From: Anaerolineae bacterium
GTDB taxonomy: Bacteria > Chloroflexota > Anaerolineae > Anaerolineales > Anaerolineaceae
Reading direction: 5' to 3'
NCBI GenBank assembly: GCA_013177815.1
Contig: JABLXM010000013.1
Location: 1 to 51,065, forward strand
Length of the DNA: 51,065 nt
Below, piece after piece: positions 32,206 through 40,983 of the stretch. The notes below the pieces were generated by a model. That model was not told the origin of the DNA. It did not search any database and saw nothing but the letters and a program-made list of their open reading frames with translations. The position numbers and the translations under genes were made by a program. Positions within the stretch are counted from its first letter, which is position 1; each line of letters begins with the position of its first letter.

Positions 32206-34467
32206 CTAATAGGTCGTCCGGCTGAGTATCTCAACCTGCACATCACGGGGTAAATCCACGAAGCGGGCGCTGAACCCGCCAACACGGACGAAAAGGTCGC
32301 GATAAGCTTCTGGTTGTTCAAGGGCGCGTTCCAGGTCGCCACGGTTGATGACGGTGACCATCAACTGGCACCCTCCCTTATCGAAATAAGTACCCAGGAT
32401 GGCGTCGAACTTTTCGCGCTGATTCGTGAAGAGGTCACGCCCAAACCGAATATTCTGCACCGCGCCGGCGTGAATCGCCGGACTGGGTTTAACGACCGAG
32501 TTGAGGAGCGCGGTAACGCCTTTCTTATCGCTGCCCCCGGAAGGGGTGTTGGCATTTGCCATCGGCATGCCCGCCTTGCGCCCATCCGCCGAGGCACCCA
32601 CCCACCGGGCGAGGGTTGTATTCTGGGAGTTATTGATGATCACATCCAGGTACCAGTGCAAATTCGTGCGCTGCCGCTGATCTCGGATGGTGTTGCACAG
32701 GAAGTTGTGCAGTTCCACCAGCATGCCATCGGCGTCGGGGTCATCATTTCCATATTTTGGACAATCAAGCATCATGCGACGCTCGTGCTCGAAACCTTCG
32801 AAATTGGCGTGCAAGGCTTGCAGCATTTGTTCGGGGGTGAAGCGCTTTTCATCGTAGACCAGTTGACGGATCGCAGTCAGGCTGTCGGCTGCATTGACAT
32901 TGCCGTAGGATTCGAGTGAGCCGCCCAAGTAACGCACGCCACCGTCGAATATGCCAAGGTTGCGCGGCAAACAGTCGTCGTACAGCATACTGAGGAAGAG
33001 GTAAGGCGCTGTTTTGCCTGTGATAACGTATTCAAGCTCCTCGTGGTCCGCCAGCACCTCAATGAACAAGCGTAGTTGTTCCTTATAGGCTTCCCACAGA
33101 TCATCGAAACTGCGGAAATCATGGAATTCACCGGTTTGCAGCCCCATCTGTTTGCCGGTGATCGGATCGCGCCCGTTGTGTAGGGTAATCTCCAGCGCCT
33201 TGAGCATGTTCAGGGCACCGCTGGGTGTGCCAAACCCCATGTGGTCGATGACGATCTCACCGCAACCAAGCGGGACATACTGCTCGGCGTCTTCCAGGGG
33301 CACATCGTGAGCGAACTGGACGCTGGGGATGAGGACGTCGTCGTTGTAAAGCAGAGGATAGGTGTGCCCCTCCCCAATCAGTTCGGTCGCTTTTTCCATC
33401 AAGAGGGGGTTCATGCCTTTGTAGAACCGCAATGTCAATTGCGGAAGGATGGCTCGCCCGTAGGTCCGTGCGGTTTCCATTGCCAGCAAGGCAAATCGAT
33501 CGGCGTTGGCTTCATTTGGGCGTCCCCGTCCTCCAATGATGACCCGACCATCCACTTCGCGGAATTGGTCGTTGATGAGACGCCAGAGCGAGCGCATCAA
33601 TGCCAGCGCATCATCTTTCGTGAGAATCCCACGCTCCAGGTCCCGCACATAGAAATCCCCCAGGTAAACATCCATGCGACCCATTTCCAGCGTTCCACAC
33701 ATCAGGGTATACAGCCAAGACATTTGCAAAGCTTCCCGGAACGTCTCAGGAGGTTGGCAGGAGATATTCTGAAGGCAGATTGAGATCTGTTGCAAGCCCG
33801 CTTTGGCTGCCGGCTCTGCCGCGTGGTCTGCCAACTCCTGCGCGTGGCGGGCATAATACTGGCATGAGTCGGCAAAGACCTGCAGGGCGATCAGCATTCC
33901 TTCGTAGAGGGAGGCATCCTGCCCATTGTCAAGGGCGGCTTTCTGATGGGACTGCAATTCCTCCACCAGCCCGGGAATACCGAGGTTGAGCAGCTTGGTG
34001 TAATTTACAAAGACGCCCGCCATGCGGTAGATCGGTTGCGCCACCATGGGTTTGTAATTGAAAGGCAGGGGCTCCAATTCATCCCGGAACAAGTAAGGCT
34101 TCATGCGGTCATCGAAAGCCGCTTCCACCAACGCCTGGGAAGTCTCCTTTTTCCAAAAGTGAAGCATGTCAAAGCCCCGTTCTCTTTGATCGAACGGCAC
34201 GCTGCTTTTTTCCAGGGCGCGGATGATTTTCCGCTCATCGCAATAATACCCATAACCGCTTTCGGGCGGGTTGTTGTGAGGGCTGAAGCCCACCAATCCC
34301 CATTGAATGCGACCCGCTAACAAGTCGCCAGGTTGAATAGCGGTTAAGACGGACGGGAATTGCTCCCGCAGGCACATGGCTTCGCGGATGGCGATCGGAG
34401 CATGATAATGACGACGATAAGCTTCAGTGAAGCGCAATTCCATCGACAAGTCAGCCGTTTCGGGCAT
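32206..34467 (-). CDS. Glycyl radical enzyme (PFL-like, dehydratase/lyase type), substrate unknown
   Basis: 753 residues, of normal family length. The thiyl Cys402 is in 'YVPLGCGEIVID'. The C-X-E pattern (Glu404) is shared by glycerol, diol, choline and isethionate GREs, whereas pyruvate formate-lyase has two adjacent cysteines. So a C-O or C-C bond-breaking lyase or dehydratase is likelier. The glycyl radical loop near the C-terminus is 'VRVGGFSARFVDL', with Gly731 the probable radical site. 'GCGE' in place of the usual 'GCVE' may mark an unassigned clade. It leads an operon with the activase, GH42 glycosidase and LacI, driven by a consensus promoter overlapping a LacI-type operator. The substrate is probably derived from the imported glycoside or sugar; I cannot name it. 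Confidence 0.93.
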   Translation of the reverse strand: MPETADLSMELRFTEAYRRHYHAPIAIREAMCLREQFPSVLTAIQPGDLLAGRIQWGLVGFSPHNNPPESGYGYYCDERKIIRALEKSSVPFDQRERGFDMLHFWKKETSQALVEAAFDDRMKPYLFRDELEPLPFNYKPMVAQPIYRMAGVFVNYTKLLNLGIPGLVEELQSHQKAALDNGQDASLYEGMLIALQVFADSCQYYARHAQELADHAAEPAAKAGLQQISICLQNISCQPPETFREALQMSWLYTLMCGTLEMGRMDVYLGDFYVRDLERGILTKDDALALMRSLWRLINDQFREVDGRVIIGGRGRPNEANADRFALLAMETARTYGRAILPQLTLRFYKGMNPLLMEKATELIGEGHTYPLLYNDDVLIPSVQFAHDVPLEDAEQYVPLGCGEIVIDHMGFGTPSGALNMLKALEITLHNGRDPITGKQMGLQTGEFHDFRSFDDLWEAYKEQLRLFIEVLADHEELEYVITGKTAPYLFLSMLYDDCLPRNLGIFDGGVRYLGGSLESYGNVNAADSLTAIRQLVYDEKRFTPEQMLQALHANFEGFEHERRMMLDCPKYGNDDPDADGMLVELHNFLCNTIRDQRQRTNLHWYLDVIINNSQNTTLARWVGASADGRKAGMPMANANTPSGGSDKKGVTALLNSVVKPSPAIHAGAVQNIRFGRDLFTNQREKFDAILGTYFDKGGCQLMVTVINRGDLERALEQPEAYRDLFVRVGGFSARFVDLPRDVQVEILSRTTY

Positions 34468-34556
34468 AGCTCAGTTTCCCTTTCCGAACATCGATCAAAA
34501 ACCGCGCAACCGGTGGTTTGTTGAGGGCAAACACTGGTGAAGAGAAAACAGGATTT

Positions 34557-34572
34557 ATGCTAACGTTTGCAT
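34557..34572. promoter_or_regulatory. LacI-type operator 1 (GRE operon)
   Basis: ATGCTAACGTTTGCAT, the reverse complement of operators 2 and 3. It overlaps the last two bases of the minus-strand -10 and the start site. Confidence 0.8.
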
Positions 34573-34599
34573 TATATCGCCTACATGCACACCTGTCAA
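34571..34599 (-). promoter_or_regulatory. Consensus sigma-70 promoter of the GRE operon
   Basis: On the minus strand TTGACA (34594-34599) and TATAAT (34571-34576), both perfect, are exactly 17 bp apart. Transcription would start near 34564, inside operator 1. Such a strong promoter needs a repressor. Confidence 0.88.
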
Positions 34600-34819
34600 T
34601 AGGGAGGACATTTCCACCAGCGGCGTGACCAGTCGATCTCCAGATTTGCTCTGACTGCTGCTCTTAAAATGTCGCATACAGTCCTTGAGATCAATTTCAT
34701 ATTCGTTTCCATAGGAGCACAAAATCAAACAGGGCAAGCATGGAACCGCCCGAGCCACATGATAATTGGATGATGGTTAGTGGCATGGGCATTCTGGCAT
34801 CTGGATCAAAGGCAAGCTA

Positions 34820-34848
34820 TTGACAAATGGATTGAAATCAACTAAAAT
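34820..34848 (+). promoter_or_regulatory. Sigma-70 promoter of the DeoR-ABC arm
   Basis: TTGACA (34820-34825) and TAAAAT (34843-34848) are 17 bp apart. As in the divergent promoter, the operator begins with the last two bases of the -10. The leader to deoR would be about 580 nt. Confidence 0.75.
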
Positions 34849-34862
34849 GCAAACGTTAGCAT
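34847..34862. promoter_or_regulatory. LacI-type operator 2
   Basis: ATGCAAACGTTAGCAT. The conserved 19-bp form AATGCAAACGTTAGCATAA is shared by all three sites. It covers the start of the plus-strand promoter. Confidence 0.8.
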
Positions 34863-34993
34863 AATTGGATATCATAGTCCAAATTACACTAGGCATGGGT
34901 CGTCACAGTTATCCGGATTATGCTATCGGTTCCACTGGCGATTTTTTATGTTGAATAGTCAATATCAAGCAAATATGCTGGGTTGGCTTTCAA

Positions 34994-35009
34994 ATGCAAA
35001 CGTTAGCAT
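34994..35009. promoter_or_regulatory. LacI-type operator 3
   Basis: ATGCAAACGTTAGCAT, 147 bp from operator 2. A weaker promoter (TTGAAT 34951-34956, TATGCT 34974-34979, 17 bp) lies just upstream. It may be an auxiliary site for DNA looping. Confidence 0.75.
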
Positions 35010-35432
35010 AACAAATATTACCACCTATGATTGTTTTCCTGGTTCATGGTTTTTGGGGTCAAGGTGAGCCGTACACATTATCAAACCCTCTTGACTTAAG
35101 GATTGGATATGTGCTAATATGATACAAAATAACAAAATCACACATTAAACAACAATAACAAACATTGAATTGAGTGCGGCGGACTGATCGATGCATGCAC
35201 TAACCAAGATAGCCTACAACCGACTATCACGATAAGAGCATAAACGAAGATCCAACATGTCAACTCCTCACCAAGTAAATCAGATTCAGTATTTCCTGGC
35301 ACCAACCCTGATAGGCATGATATTTATGCCGATTCGCGCGTTCGTCGTATCTCACAGATATCTAAAGATTGACCTGTGCCTGGATAGTCATGATCGGTCT
35401 ATGATCCAATGTGCGCTGAAGGAGGGAATGAA

Positions 35433-36203
35433 ATGTTAGCTGCTGAACGGCAAAAGATCATTTTGGACGTCTTAGCGCGCAACCACTCGGTGGAAGTTGT
35501 GGAACTTGCCATTGACTTCAAAGTATCGGAAATGACCATCCGACGCGACTTGCTGAAATTGGAGCAGGCAGGTCTGTTGAGACGCACCTTTGGAGGGGCG
35601 GTATCGGTCTCTTCACCGCTGGCATTACAAATGTCGGTCATTGAGAAAGAATCCGTCCATCAGCAGGATAAGATCGCCATTGGCTTGGCAGCCGCACAAC
35701 TGATCCGCGATGGTGAGACCGTTGGCATCGGCGCAGGCACCACCTGCGCCCAAGTCGGCAAACACCTTTGTGAGGACCGGAGCATCACAGTGGTGACCAA
35801 CGCGCTCAATATCGCGTCCGACCTGGCACACCGCCGATGTGTTCAGTTGATGGTCACCGGGGGGACAGTGGTTGAACGTTCACTTGCCCTGGTTGGTCCG
35901 TTTGCCGAGGCGATTTTCGACCAGGTTCACATCAACAAATTGTTCCTCGGCGCCACCGGCGTGACTTATGACCAAGGGGTAACAACGCAGGACCTGATGG
36001 AAGCCTCCCTGTATAAAGCCATGATCAGCGCTGCCCAGGAGGTCATCATCGTCGCCGATTCGAGCAAGTTGGGGCTGGTGACCTTCGCCCCTATGGTCCG
36101 CATTGAATATGTCACCAAGCTGGTGGTGGACGCCCAGGCGTCGGAAGAGTACCTCGAAAAGATCAACCGCATGGGTGTGGAGATTATCATTGCCAAAGAA
36201 TAA
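35433..36203 (+). CDS. DeoR-family transcriptional regulator
   Basis: 256 residues from the ATG at 35433, with GGAGG 7-8 nt upstream. Residues 3-55 are a DeoR winged helix ('AAERQKIILDVLARN', 'VSEMTIRRDLLKLEQAGLLRRTFGGAV'). The rest is the DeoRC sugar-phosphate-binding domain with the 'GIGAGTTCAQVGKHL' phosphate loop and 'LGATGV..GVTTQDLMEA' motif. Regulators of this type respond to phosphorylated sugars, which the PfkB kinase encoded next would produce. It is the first gene of the rightward operon, and its 3' end overlaps the kinase start. So the island has two regulators: LacI (free sugar) and DeoR (sugar phosphate); this division is inference. Confidence 0.93.
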   Translation: MLAAERQKIILDVLARNHSVEVVELAIDFKVSEMTIRRDLLKLEQAGLLRRTFGGAVSVSSPLALQMSVIEKESVHQQDKIAIGLAAAQLIRDGETVGIGAGTTCAQVGKHLCEDRSITVVTNALNIASDLAHRRCVQLMVTGGTVVERSLALVGPFAEAIFDQVHINKLFLGATGVTYDQGVTTQDLMEASLYKAMISAAQEVIIVADSSKLGLVTFAPMVRIEYVTKLVVDAQASEEYLEKINRMGVEIIIAKE

Positions 36204-37155
36204 AAAACCTGATCCGGGACGCCCCGTCTACGTGTTGGGGGAGATCGTAATCGACGTGATCTTATACGATCCGTCAAGCATCTGTGTCTTCGATCAGCCC
36301 GTTTGGGCAAGAGATATCCGCTTTATGCTCGGGGGTTCTGCCAGTTATGTGGCTCAGGGATTGAATGCGTTAGGTTGCCCGGTCGTCATCAATAGTTTTG
36401 CCGGAGACGATGATTTGACCAGCCAGCTGTTGCGGAGTTTGGATCGGCAGGGATTGGATACCGGAGCGGTCCTTCGCCAGGCAGGCGTACGAACTTCGAT
36501 ATGCATCGGTGTCTCGGATAAGGGCAAGAAGCGCTTCATCGGGTGTTCGCTCTTTGCACCATATCCATCTGAACTGTTGGCTGAGCCCCCCTCGAACGCA
36601 TCCCTAGTCTATTTTGGCGGGTTGGCAATGTATCCAGACCTTTGGGATGGCAGGCTGGCTGCCTACCTTGAAGCCGCGGGAAAACACGCCTGGGTGATCA
36701 TGGATACACAGATGTTACCCATCCCGGCTGAAAAATATCGAACCCAGGCAATCAACTGGCACAATTTACATCCAGTTGATGTTTTGCTGGTCAATCGGGC
36801 TGAAGCAATGGCGCTGACCGGTTTACACCAACCCGACGATGCAGGCAGGGCTTTGCTGGAATTCGGTCCGAAATGCGTAGTGGTCAAACTCGGCAGTGAC
36901 GGTGCTCTGGCGGTGCAGGCAGGCACAAGTGTGACGCTGGTCAGCAAATCCTGGTCTGTGAAGGTGGAGGAACCGGTCGGCGCGGGTGATTTCTTTGGAG
37001 CGGGATTATCGTTCGGTTTGCTGCAAGGTTGGGGAATGCAACGCTGCCTCGACTTTGCCAATGTCTTTGCCGGGCTCGTCATCAGCCGCCAGACGGGCGA
37101 TATGCCGGATCTTGCTCGTACGCTGGAAATCATGGAATCTCATTTTCTTGGATAG
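36190..37155 (+). CDS. PfkB-family carbohydrate kinase
   Basis: 321 residues from the TTG at 36190, chosen because GGAG sits 8 nt upstream and it gives the usual short N-terminus; it overlaps deoR by 14 bp. A GTG at 36175 is an alternative. Family motifs are 'VYVLGEIVIDVI' at the start, the substrate-side 'GGSASYVAQGLNALG' with 'FAGDDDLTSQLL', and the C-terminal signature 'EPVGAGDFFGAGL' with the catalytic Asp. 'VVKLGSDGALAV' is the ATP-side strand. It phosphorylates a sugar or sugar-like compound in the cytoplasm. Its product may be the substrate of the GH4 enzyme downstream, or the DeoR effector. Confidence 0.9.
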   Translation: MPKNKKPDPGRPVYVLGEIVIDVILYDPSSICVFDQPVWARDIRFMLGGSASYVAQGLNALGCPVVINSFAGDDDLTSQLLRSLDRQGLDTGAVLRQAGVRTSICIGVSDKGKKRFIGCSLFAPYPSELLAEPPSNASLVYFGGLAMYPDLWDGRLAAYLEAAGKHAWVIMDTQMLPIPAEKYRTQAINWHNLHPVDVLLVNRAEAMALTGLHQPDDAGRALLEFGPKCVVVKLGSDGALAVQAGTSVTLVSKSWSVKVEEPVGAGDFFGAGLSFGLLQGWGMQRCLDFANVFAGLVISRQTGDMPDLARTLEIMESHFLG

Positions 37156-37177
37156 TCAAACATAGCAGGAGTGAAAC

Positions 37178-38455
37178 ATGAAAGAAATCAAGATTGGAGT
37201 GATCGGTAGTGGCAGTACATACAACCCTGAGCTGATCGAGGGCTTGTTGAAGCGCCGGGAAGAGTTACCGGTGGCAGAGATTGCCTTGATGGATATCAAT
37301 CCTGAAAGACTGGAGATCACCGGCGCCCTAGCGGAGCGCATGGTCAAAAAGGCAGGTGTCAATACCAGGGTCATCAAGACCCTTGACCGTAAGGTAGCGA
37401 TGGATGGCGCTGATTTCGTCATCACCCAGATCCGGGTGGGGTTAATGGAAGGCAGGGCGCGGGATGAGCGTATTCCGCTTGAGTTTGGGGTCATCGGTCA
37501 AGAGACCACCGGTCCCGGTGGATTTTCCATGGCGTTGCGCACCATCCCGGTTATGCTGGAAATTGGCAGGGAGATGGAAAAGCTTTCGCCTAATGGCTGG
37601 ATGATCAACTTCACCAATCCTTCTGGTCTGGTAACCGAAGCGCTCAATCACCACACAAAAATGCGCATGATCGGGCTTTGCAATTCGCCGATCACACTAC
37701 AAAACCGGCTGGCGACCCTCTTTAACATTAGCAAGGACCGAATATGGATGGATTACTTCGGCTTGAATCATCTTTCTTTCATCAGCAAAGTGTTTCTCGA
37801 TGGTGATGATGTCACAGCAGAAGTGATTAAACGGATTAGCGAGGGAGATGCCCGGGAACTGCCGGGGTATCCCTTCAATCCAACCGTCTTAAAAGCGCTG
37901 GGAATGATTCCAAATGGATACCTGCAATTCTTCTATCACCGTGACAAGCTTCTGGAGAAATTGATGTCTTCTCCCGGCAGGGCAGAGACGGTCATGAAAA
38001 TCGACGGCGAGTTGCTGGAGCTGTACAAGGATCCAAATTTGAATGAGAAACCCAAAATTCTTGAACAAAGGGGAGGCGCATGGTATTCGGACGCTGCATG
38101 CGCCTTGATCAGTGCCATGGTGAACGACAAGAAGGAAGTACATATTGTTAATGTCAAGAACCAGGGAGCAATCGGTGGATTGGGAGCAGAAGATGTCGTT
38201 GAAGTGCCGGCATTGATCAAGCGCTCGGGAGCGTATCCAGTGGTGATGGGAGAGATGCCGTTAAGCGTGCGTGCTCTCATCCAAACGGTGAAGACATACG
38301 AACTCCTCACCGTCAAAGCTGCGGTCGAGGGCTCACGAGATGCCGCTATCCTTGCGTTGGTGAATCACCCCCTGGTTCCTTCGGTGGATATCGCTGAGCA
38401 ATTGTTTAACCGCATTCTCGAAGAGAATCGTGAGTGGTTGCCTCAGTTCAAATAA
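37178..38455 (+). CDS. GH4-family NAD-dependent glycosidase (6-phospho-beta-glucosidase-like)
   Basis: 425 residues; AGGAG precedes the ATG at 37178. An N-terminal Rossmann fold opens with 'IKIGVIGSGSTYNPELIEGLL'. The family block 'GVIGQETTGPGGFSMALRTIPVM' follows near 110-132. The metal-binding Cys is in 'GLCNSPITL' and the metal-binding His in 'FGLNHLSFI'. GH4 enzymes need NAD+ and Mn2+ and cleave by a redox and elimination route. The sequence style fits 6-phospho-beta-glucosidases (LicH/BglT type) better than alpha-galacturonidases. A PTS usually supplies the phosphate, but here there is an ABC importer and a kinase, so the kinase may phosphorylate the glycoside inside the cell. It is 22 bp after the kinase. 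Confidence 0.93.
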   Translation: MKEIKIGVIGSGSTYNPELIEGLLKRREELPVAEIALMDINPERLEITGALAERMVKKAGVNTRVIKTLDRKVAMDGADFVITQIRVGLMEGRARDERIPLEFGVIGQETTGPGGFSMALRTIPVMLEIGREMEKLSPNGWMINFTNPSGLVTEALNHHTKMRMIGLCNSPITLQNRLATLFNISKDRIWMDYFGLNHLSFISKVFLDGDDVTAEVIKRISEGDARELPGYPFNPTVLKALGMIPNGYLQFFYHRDKLLEKLMSSPGRAETVMKIDGELLELYKDPNLNEKPKILEQRGGAWYSDAACALISAMVNDKKEVHIVNVKNQGAIGGLGAEDVVEVPALIKRSGAYPVVMGEMPLSVRALIQTVKTYELLTVKAAVEGSRDAAILALVNHPLVPSVDIAEQLFNRILEENREWLPQFK

Positions 38456-38477
38456 CAGCACAAAGGGACGCATCAAT

Positions 38478-39452
38478 ATGGCTAAACGATTAATCGAAGC
38501 ATCACCATCAATCCTGGCGGCGTTATCCGGAAAAGAATTATTGGATAGCCTGCGCATCTGTGGCGGGCGGGCGGTATCGGCGGAGGTAGTTGCATTCCAG
38601 CCAGCGCTTATCGATGGCGTTAGCAATGCAGCGCTTTCAGCAGCCTTTGGCGCCGATATCATTCATTTCAATCACTATGATGTTGATAAACCCCAAATCG
38701 CCGGCATGCCATCCATCCCAGAAGGCATAGCCGCCTGGGAACAAGCAGGTATTGCCTTGAGACCTAATGACCAGGTCGAAGGACCTTCCGGTAGTTTCTT
38801 CAAAAACTTGGGGTTGGGGATGACGTTGCGGGATGTCCGTCAGCAGATCGGGCGTGTGGTCGGGGTCAGTCTGGAGGTTGATTTTGATGGAGCGGATGCG
38901 CCGGCTGGCAGGGTTGCCTCCCCAGAGACCGCGCGGAAAGCGCTGGCGCAGGGGGCAGCATACATTACGCTTATTGGCACGCCCGCTCATACTCCTGATG
39001 TGTTAGCTAAAAATATTCTGCGGTTGCGACAGGCGCTTGGAGACGAGGTCGTGCTCTCGGCTGGTCGCATGCCGTGGGGTGGATCACGACCGGGGATGCC
39101 AGATTTTCTGCTTTCTGCAGAAGTGGAAACACTGGCTGAATCAGGTGCGAATATTGTGGTAATCGCCGCACCCGGAACCATGCCTGGGGCAACCATCGAA
39201 GAAGTTCAATCCTCTGTGAATGCTGCTCACCGGCATGGTTTACTCGCAAAGGTCACGATTGGCACCTCTCAAGAGAGTGCTGATGAAAGCACAGTCATCC
39301 GCTTAGCACTGGATGGGAAACTGACCGGTGCCGATATTTTCCAGATTGGAGATGGTGGTTTCTGTGGTATGTCGATTCCGGAATCGATACTTGCGTTCAG
39401 CATAGCGATAAAAGGCCGGCGTCATACCTATCGAAGAATGGCAATGTGTTAG
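38478..39452 (+). CDS. Predicted TIM-barrel protein (DUF7916-like)
   Basis: 324 residues from the ATG at 38478, 22 bp after the GH4 gene. The start 'RLIEASPSILAALSGKELLDSL' and the blocks 'SAAFGADIIHFNHYDVD', 'GVSLEVDFDGA', 'GAAYITLIGTPAHTPD', 'LAESGANIVVIAAPGTMPGA' and 'ADIFQIGDGGFCGM' have strand-helix periodicity of an alpha/beta barrel. They recall a family of PEP-mutase-like proteins of unknown function found beside sugar-uptake operons (DUF7916, from memory). No catalytic residues can be assigned. Position in the operon suggests it acts on the same sugar, or as an aldolase, isomerase or mutase step. Confidence 0.7.
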   Translation: MAKRLIEASPSILAALSGKELLDSLRICGGRAVSAEVVAFQPALIDGVSNAALSAAFGADIIHFNHYDVDKPQIAGMPSIPEGIAAWEQAGIALRPNDQVEGPSGSFFKNLGLGMTLRDVRQQIGRVVGVSLEVDFDGADAPAGRVASPETARKALAQGAAYITLIGTPAHTPDVLAKNILRLRQALGDEVVLSAGRMPWGGSRPGMPDFLLSAEVETLAESGANIVVIAAPGTMPGATIEEVQSSVNAAHRHGLLAKVTIGTSQESADESTVIRLALDGKLTGADIFQIGDGGFCGMSIPESILAFSIAIKGRRHTYRRMAMC

Positions 39453-39557
39453 TTCAGTAATGGAGTCATGAAAGGAGGTAATGGCACGAGGAGCAATGAC
39501 GTCCCAAGTCGTAAAACCGATACGTAGAAACACATAATCATTAAGGAGATAAAAAAG

Positions 39558-40913
39558 ATGAAGCTTCATAAGTTGTTCACGATCCTGTTGCTGGGGGCGG
39601 TCATTCTTTCTGCTTGTGGACCCGCCGCTACACCAGCGGAGGAAGTTCATGAGACTACTGCTCCTCCAGCCGAAGCCACCGCTGTACCGCCAACCGAGGA
39701 GCCAGCCGTTGAAGCCAAACCGGTTGTCGTCTCAGTGTGGACATCTGACCTGAAAGCCGTCCAGTTGGCTGCAGAAGCCTACACCGCCGAAACAGGCAAG
39801 CCGGTGACGGTTCAGGAAATTGCCCGCGATGTGTTGCAGGAAAAAGAAAAGACCGAGTTGACCTCCAAGACCGGCGCGATCGACATCCTGTACGTGCCGT
39901 CTGAGTGGCTTGCCGAATTGGCTGAAGGCGGGCTGGTTGAACCATTGGATGAGTATATGGCAAACCCAGAACTCCTGCAGCCAGATCAATCGGACTGGGC
40001 ATCTCCCGGTTCTGTTGATGCCTACCGCTATAAGGACAGTCTGTATGGTTTTCCGGTTTCGATGGATACCTTGTTCCTTTATTACCGCAAAGACCTCATT
40101 GAAACGCCTCCGGAAACCTGGGATGATTTCTTGAGAATTGCCCAAGAACAGACGACTGCCGAGCGGTATGGAACGACCATTTTTGGCAAGTTGCCCGAAT
40201 CGATCTCTTGGGATTTCATCAACTACTTCTGGGGCTTCGGTGGTGAACTGCTGGATGAGAACTTCCACCCCACTGTGAACTCGGAAGAGGGCGTTGCAGC
40301 GTTGACGTTCTTCACGGATCTCCTGAACAAATACCAGGTTGTCCCACCGGGTGTGCCGACCTATGAATATCCAGAAGTTTTGGCTGCCTTCCAGCAGGAT
40401 AAAGCTGCTATGGTTATTCAGTGGAATGCTGCCTATCAATCATTTGTTGATCCGGAACAATCGCCCTTGATCTATGACAAATTCGAAACCACCGTTTTGC
40501 CCGGGATGAAAATGGACGATGGAACGATCTATCGCAGGAGCATCGGGCACGTGTGGGGCTTTGTCATGAACGCCAGTTCAACGAACAAGGAAGAGGCTTA
40601 TAACTTCTTGGTTTACTTGACCAGCAAAGAAGGATTGAAATTCTTCCCGGACAACGCGGATAGCAAGAATGTCAATTCGAAAGCCATATTGAACGACCCC
40701 GCCATGCTTGAGGCGCATCCTGAATATGCCTATTTGGCGGATTCCTTCCAATATATGTCATTATGGCCAACAACCCTTGCTACCAGCCAGCTTATCCTGA
40801 CATTGGCTCAGGAAGCGTCGGCTGCTCTTGCTCAGACCAAGTCCCCCCAGGAAGCGATGGATGATGCTCAACAAGCAATTGATGAGTTAATGCAGGAGGC
40901 GGGGTACTACTGA
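39558..40913 (+). CDS. ABC sugar transporter, solute-binding lipoprotein
   Basis: 451 residues; AAGGAG lies 9 nt before the ATG at 39558. Lipobox 'AVILSAC' at Cys20 anchors it outside the membrane, followed by a Pro/Ala/Glu linker. The mature part is an extracellular solute-binding protein of family 1 ('VVVSVWTSDLKAVQLAAEAYTAET', 'AIDILYVPSEWLAELAEGGLVEPLDEY', 'YGFPVSMDTLFLYYRKDLIETPPETWDDFL', 'FQQDKAAMVIQWNAAY', each in part). Aromatic residues and Asp/Glu in the cleft suit a sugar or oligosaccharide. It is the first gene of the transporter set; a stable hairpin after it may keep its mRNA level above that of the permeases. Confidence 0.95.
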   Translation: MKLHKLFTILLLGAVILSACGPAATPAEEVHETTAPPAEATAVPPTEEPAVEAKPVVVSVWTSDLKAVQLAAEAYTAETGKPVTVQEIARDVLQEKEKTELTSKTGAIDILYVPSEWLAELAEGGLVEPLDEYMANPELLQPDQSDWASPGSVDAYRYKDSLYGFPVSMDTLFLYYRKDLIETPPETWDDFLRIAQEQTTAERYGTTIFGKLPESISWDFINYFWGFGGELLDENFHPTVNSEEGVAALTFFTDLLNKYQVVPPGVPTYEYPEVLAAFQQDKAAMVIQWNAAYQSFVDPEQSPLIYDKFETTVLPGMKMDDGTIYRRSIGHVWGFVMNASSTNKEEAYNFLVYLTSKEGLKFFPDNADSKNVNSKAILNDPAMLEAHPEYAYLADSFQYMSLWPTTLATSQLILTLAQEASAALAQTKSPQEAMDDAQQAIDELMQEAGYY

Positions 40914-40932
40914 TAGTTCATTGTTTTCAGTT

Positions 40933-40969
40933 ACCGGGTATGGTGGCAAAACATACCGCCATACCTGGT
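40933..40969 (+). promoter_or_regulatory. Intercistronic hairpin between binding protein and permease genes
   Basis: The arms 40933-40946 and 40956-40969 make a 14-bp stem (two G-U pairs) with a 9-nt loop and no T-run. Hairpins at this place in sugar ABC operons usually stabilise the upstream binding-protein mRNA. Confidence 0.65.
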
Positions 40970-40983
40970 AGTGGATGGTGCTC

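Larger units (their letters stand above)
34468..35432. other. Divergent regulatory region between the GRE operon and the DeoR operon
   Basis: 965 bp without a credible gene, AT-rich. It contains three identical 16-bp palindromes (34557-34572, 34847-34862, 34994-35009), a perfect minus-strand promoter, a strong plus-strand promoter, and a weaker one near 35091-35120 (TTGACT-18-TAATAT). Confidence 0.7.

Noticed and set aside
32206-34467. Pyruvate formate-lyase identity for the glycyl radical enzyme
   Set aside because: It has a single Cys in a C-X-E motif, not the double Cys of PFL, and a ferredoxin-type activase.
35257-35439. 60-codon open frame upstream of deoR
   Set aside because: No ribosome site, unusual composition, and it overlaps the deoR ribosome-site region.
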